From an uncultured Planctomycetaceae bacterium (GTDB lineage Bacteria; Planctomycetota; Planctomycetia; Pirellulales; UBA1268): DNA of 6,327 bases. The first letter of the stretch is position 1, and the number at the start of each line of letters is the position of its first letter. The stretch covers positions 1 to 6,327 of the forward strand of contig CAJBSQ010000345.1 in NCBI GenBank assembly GCA_903958265.1, in the 5' to 3' direction. A program made the translations under genes and the position numbers. A model generated the notes under the pieces. The model searched no databases, was not told where the DNA came from, and worked only from the letters and a program-made list of their open reading frames with translations. Positions 5,490-6,327 of the stretch are shown here, in pieces.

Positions 5490-6327
5490 ACCGGCGTTAG
5501 TGGCTCGGATCGTTCGGGATGGGTTTCGGTGGGATCGCCCTCGCAGAGATGCTTGGCCGGACGGCAGTCGGCGCGGACGGCAGCGGGGGTGTGCTCGGCG
5601 GCTTCCATCACGCGCCCAAGGCGAAGCGGGTGATCTATCTCTTTCAGTCGGGTGGTCCATCCCAGCTCGACCTCTACGACCACAAGCCGCTGCTCGTCGC
5701 ACAGACAGGGGAGCAGTTGCCCGACAGCATCCGGGGCGGCCAGCGGCTCACCGGGATGTCGGGCAACCAGAGCTCGATCCCGCTCGTCGGCTCCCCGTAT
5801 GCCTTCGCCCAGCATGGCGACAGCGGCGCCTGGCTGTCGGAACTGCTCCCGCACACGGCCGAGGTGGCCGACCGACTCTGCTTCGTCCGCACGATGCACA
5901 CCGAGAGCATCAACCACGGACCTGGCGTGACATTCATGCAGAGCGGCCACCAGATCCCGGGCCGTCCGAGCATCGGCGCCTGGCTCGACTACGGCCTGGG
6001 CAACGAGCACGATGACCTTCCCTCCTTTGTCGTGCTGATCACGAAAAACAAGGGCGGCCAGCCGCTCATGAGCCATCTCTGGGGCGCGGGATTCCTGCCG
6101 ACAAAGCACCAGGCCGTCCGATTTCGCTCGGGCGAGGATCCCGTGCTCTACGTGAACAATCCGCCGGGTGTCTCGAGGGCGAACCGTCGCCAGGTGCTCG
6201 ACGGCCTCCGCGAGCTCCACGAACACCAGTTCGCCAGCACGCCCGACGCCGAGATCACCGCCCGCATCGCCAACTACGAAATGGCCTTCCGAATGCAGGC
6301 GAGCGTACCGGAGGTGACCGACTTCTC
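5486..6327 (+). pseudogene. DUF1501 protein gene with in-frame TAG at codon 5; 3' end cut by window
   Basis: The ATG at 5486 overlaps the stop of the DUF1553 gene. Read through the TAG at 5498-5500, the product begins MNRR-stop-WLGSFGMGFGG, a typical twin-arginine (Tat) signal with the stop in the variable position of RRxWL. The frame then stays open for 275 codons to the window end. It is clearly DUF1501, a family in the alkaline-phosphatase/sulfatase-like clan: VIYLFQSGGPSQLDLYDHKP (49-68, counting the stop as codon 5), MHTESINH (137-144), GRPSIGAWLDYGLG, and LITKNKGGQPL. Family members are usually around 450-500 residues, so some 180-200 residues should follow beyond the window. Because the frame is the same on both sides of the TAG, a substitution explains it, not an indel. 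I label it pseudogene conservatively. It could instead be a base-call error, a read-through gene, or a gene starting at the internal ATG at 5519. The partner protein upstream is intact. Confidence 0.8.
5498..5500 (+). other. In-frame amber (TAG) codon inside the Tat signal of DUF1501
   Basis: The reading is ATG AAC CGG CGT TAG TGG CTC. The stop replaces the residue between the Arg pair and the WL of the RRxFL-type motif. A single change from CAG (Gln) or GAG (Glu), residues that would fit this variable position, would produce it. A ribosome starting at 5486 would make only a four-residue peptide unless the TAG is read through. Confidence 0.9.

Noticed and set aside
5486..5500. Frameshift as the cause of the broken DUF1501 start
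   Set aside because: MNRR and WLGSFGMG are in the same frame on both sides of the TAG and together form a normal Tat motif, so a substitution fits and an insertion or deletion does not.
5500..6015. 171-residue plus-strand frame starting at 5500, and a 92-residue frame at 5652
   Set aside because: Both are out of frame with the clear DUF1501 reading and are Arg/Ala/Pro-rich shadows. The real frame was easy to miss because of the TAG and because it runs off the window end.

Overview
The window is high-GC DNA that most likely comes from a planctomycete, probably of the Pirellulales type. The main evidence is the adjacent pair of a secreted PSCyt1/DUF1549/DUF1553 protein and a DUF1501 protein, which is a gene pair greatly expanded in Planctomycetota and some Verrucomicrobiota. 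A planctomycete-style SGNH hydrolase and an FG-GAP (VCBS) repeat protein fit the same source. The assignment rests on recognising these families; no database search was run.

Layout: (1) Positions 2-1336, + strand, hold the 3' part of a gene for an FG-GAP repeat protein whose N-terminus lies outside the window. (2) Positions 1355-2095, - strand, hold a small secreted SGNH/GDSL hydrolase, convergent with gene 1 and separated from it by only 18 bases. (3) Positions 2096-2309 are a 214-base divergent intergenic region with an inverted repeat and a good candidate promoter facing right. (4) Positions 2310-5489, + strand, encode a 1059-residue exported protein with two CxxCH haem-type motifs and a LamG-like domain inserted between its DUF1549 and DUF1553 parts. 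(5) From 5486 to the window end, + strand, lies a DUF1501 gene that overlaps gene 4 by ATGA. It carries an in-frame TAG at its fifth codon, inside the twin-arginine export signal.

Genes 4 and 5 look like a translationally coupled two-gene operon for extracytoplasmic proteins. The first is predicted to leave by Sec and carry haem c, and the second would normally leave by Tat. Their biochemical role is not established; in planctomycetes such pairs are often discussed with polymer degradation and sulfatase-rich loci. The SGNH hydrolase on the other side of the shared intergenic region is also exported and could act on esterified polysaccharide, but that is inference.

The most notable observation is the amber codon in the DUF1501 gene. 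Everything downstream is open and family-like for 275 codons, so this is a sequence error, a very recent nonsense mutation, a recoding event, or a gene translated from an internal start without its export signal. The second is the two-type alternating blade structure of the FG-GAP protein. I found no RNA genes, insertion sequences, CRISPR arrays or other mobile elements.
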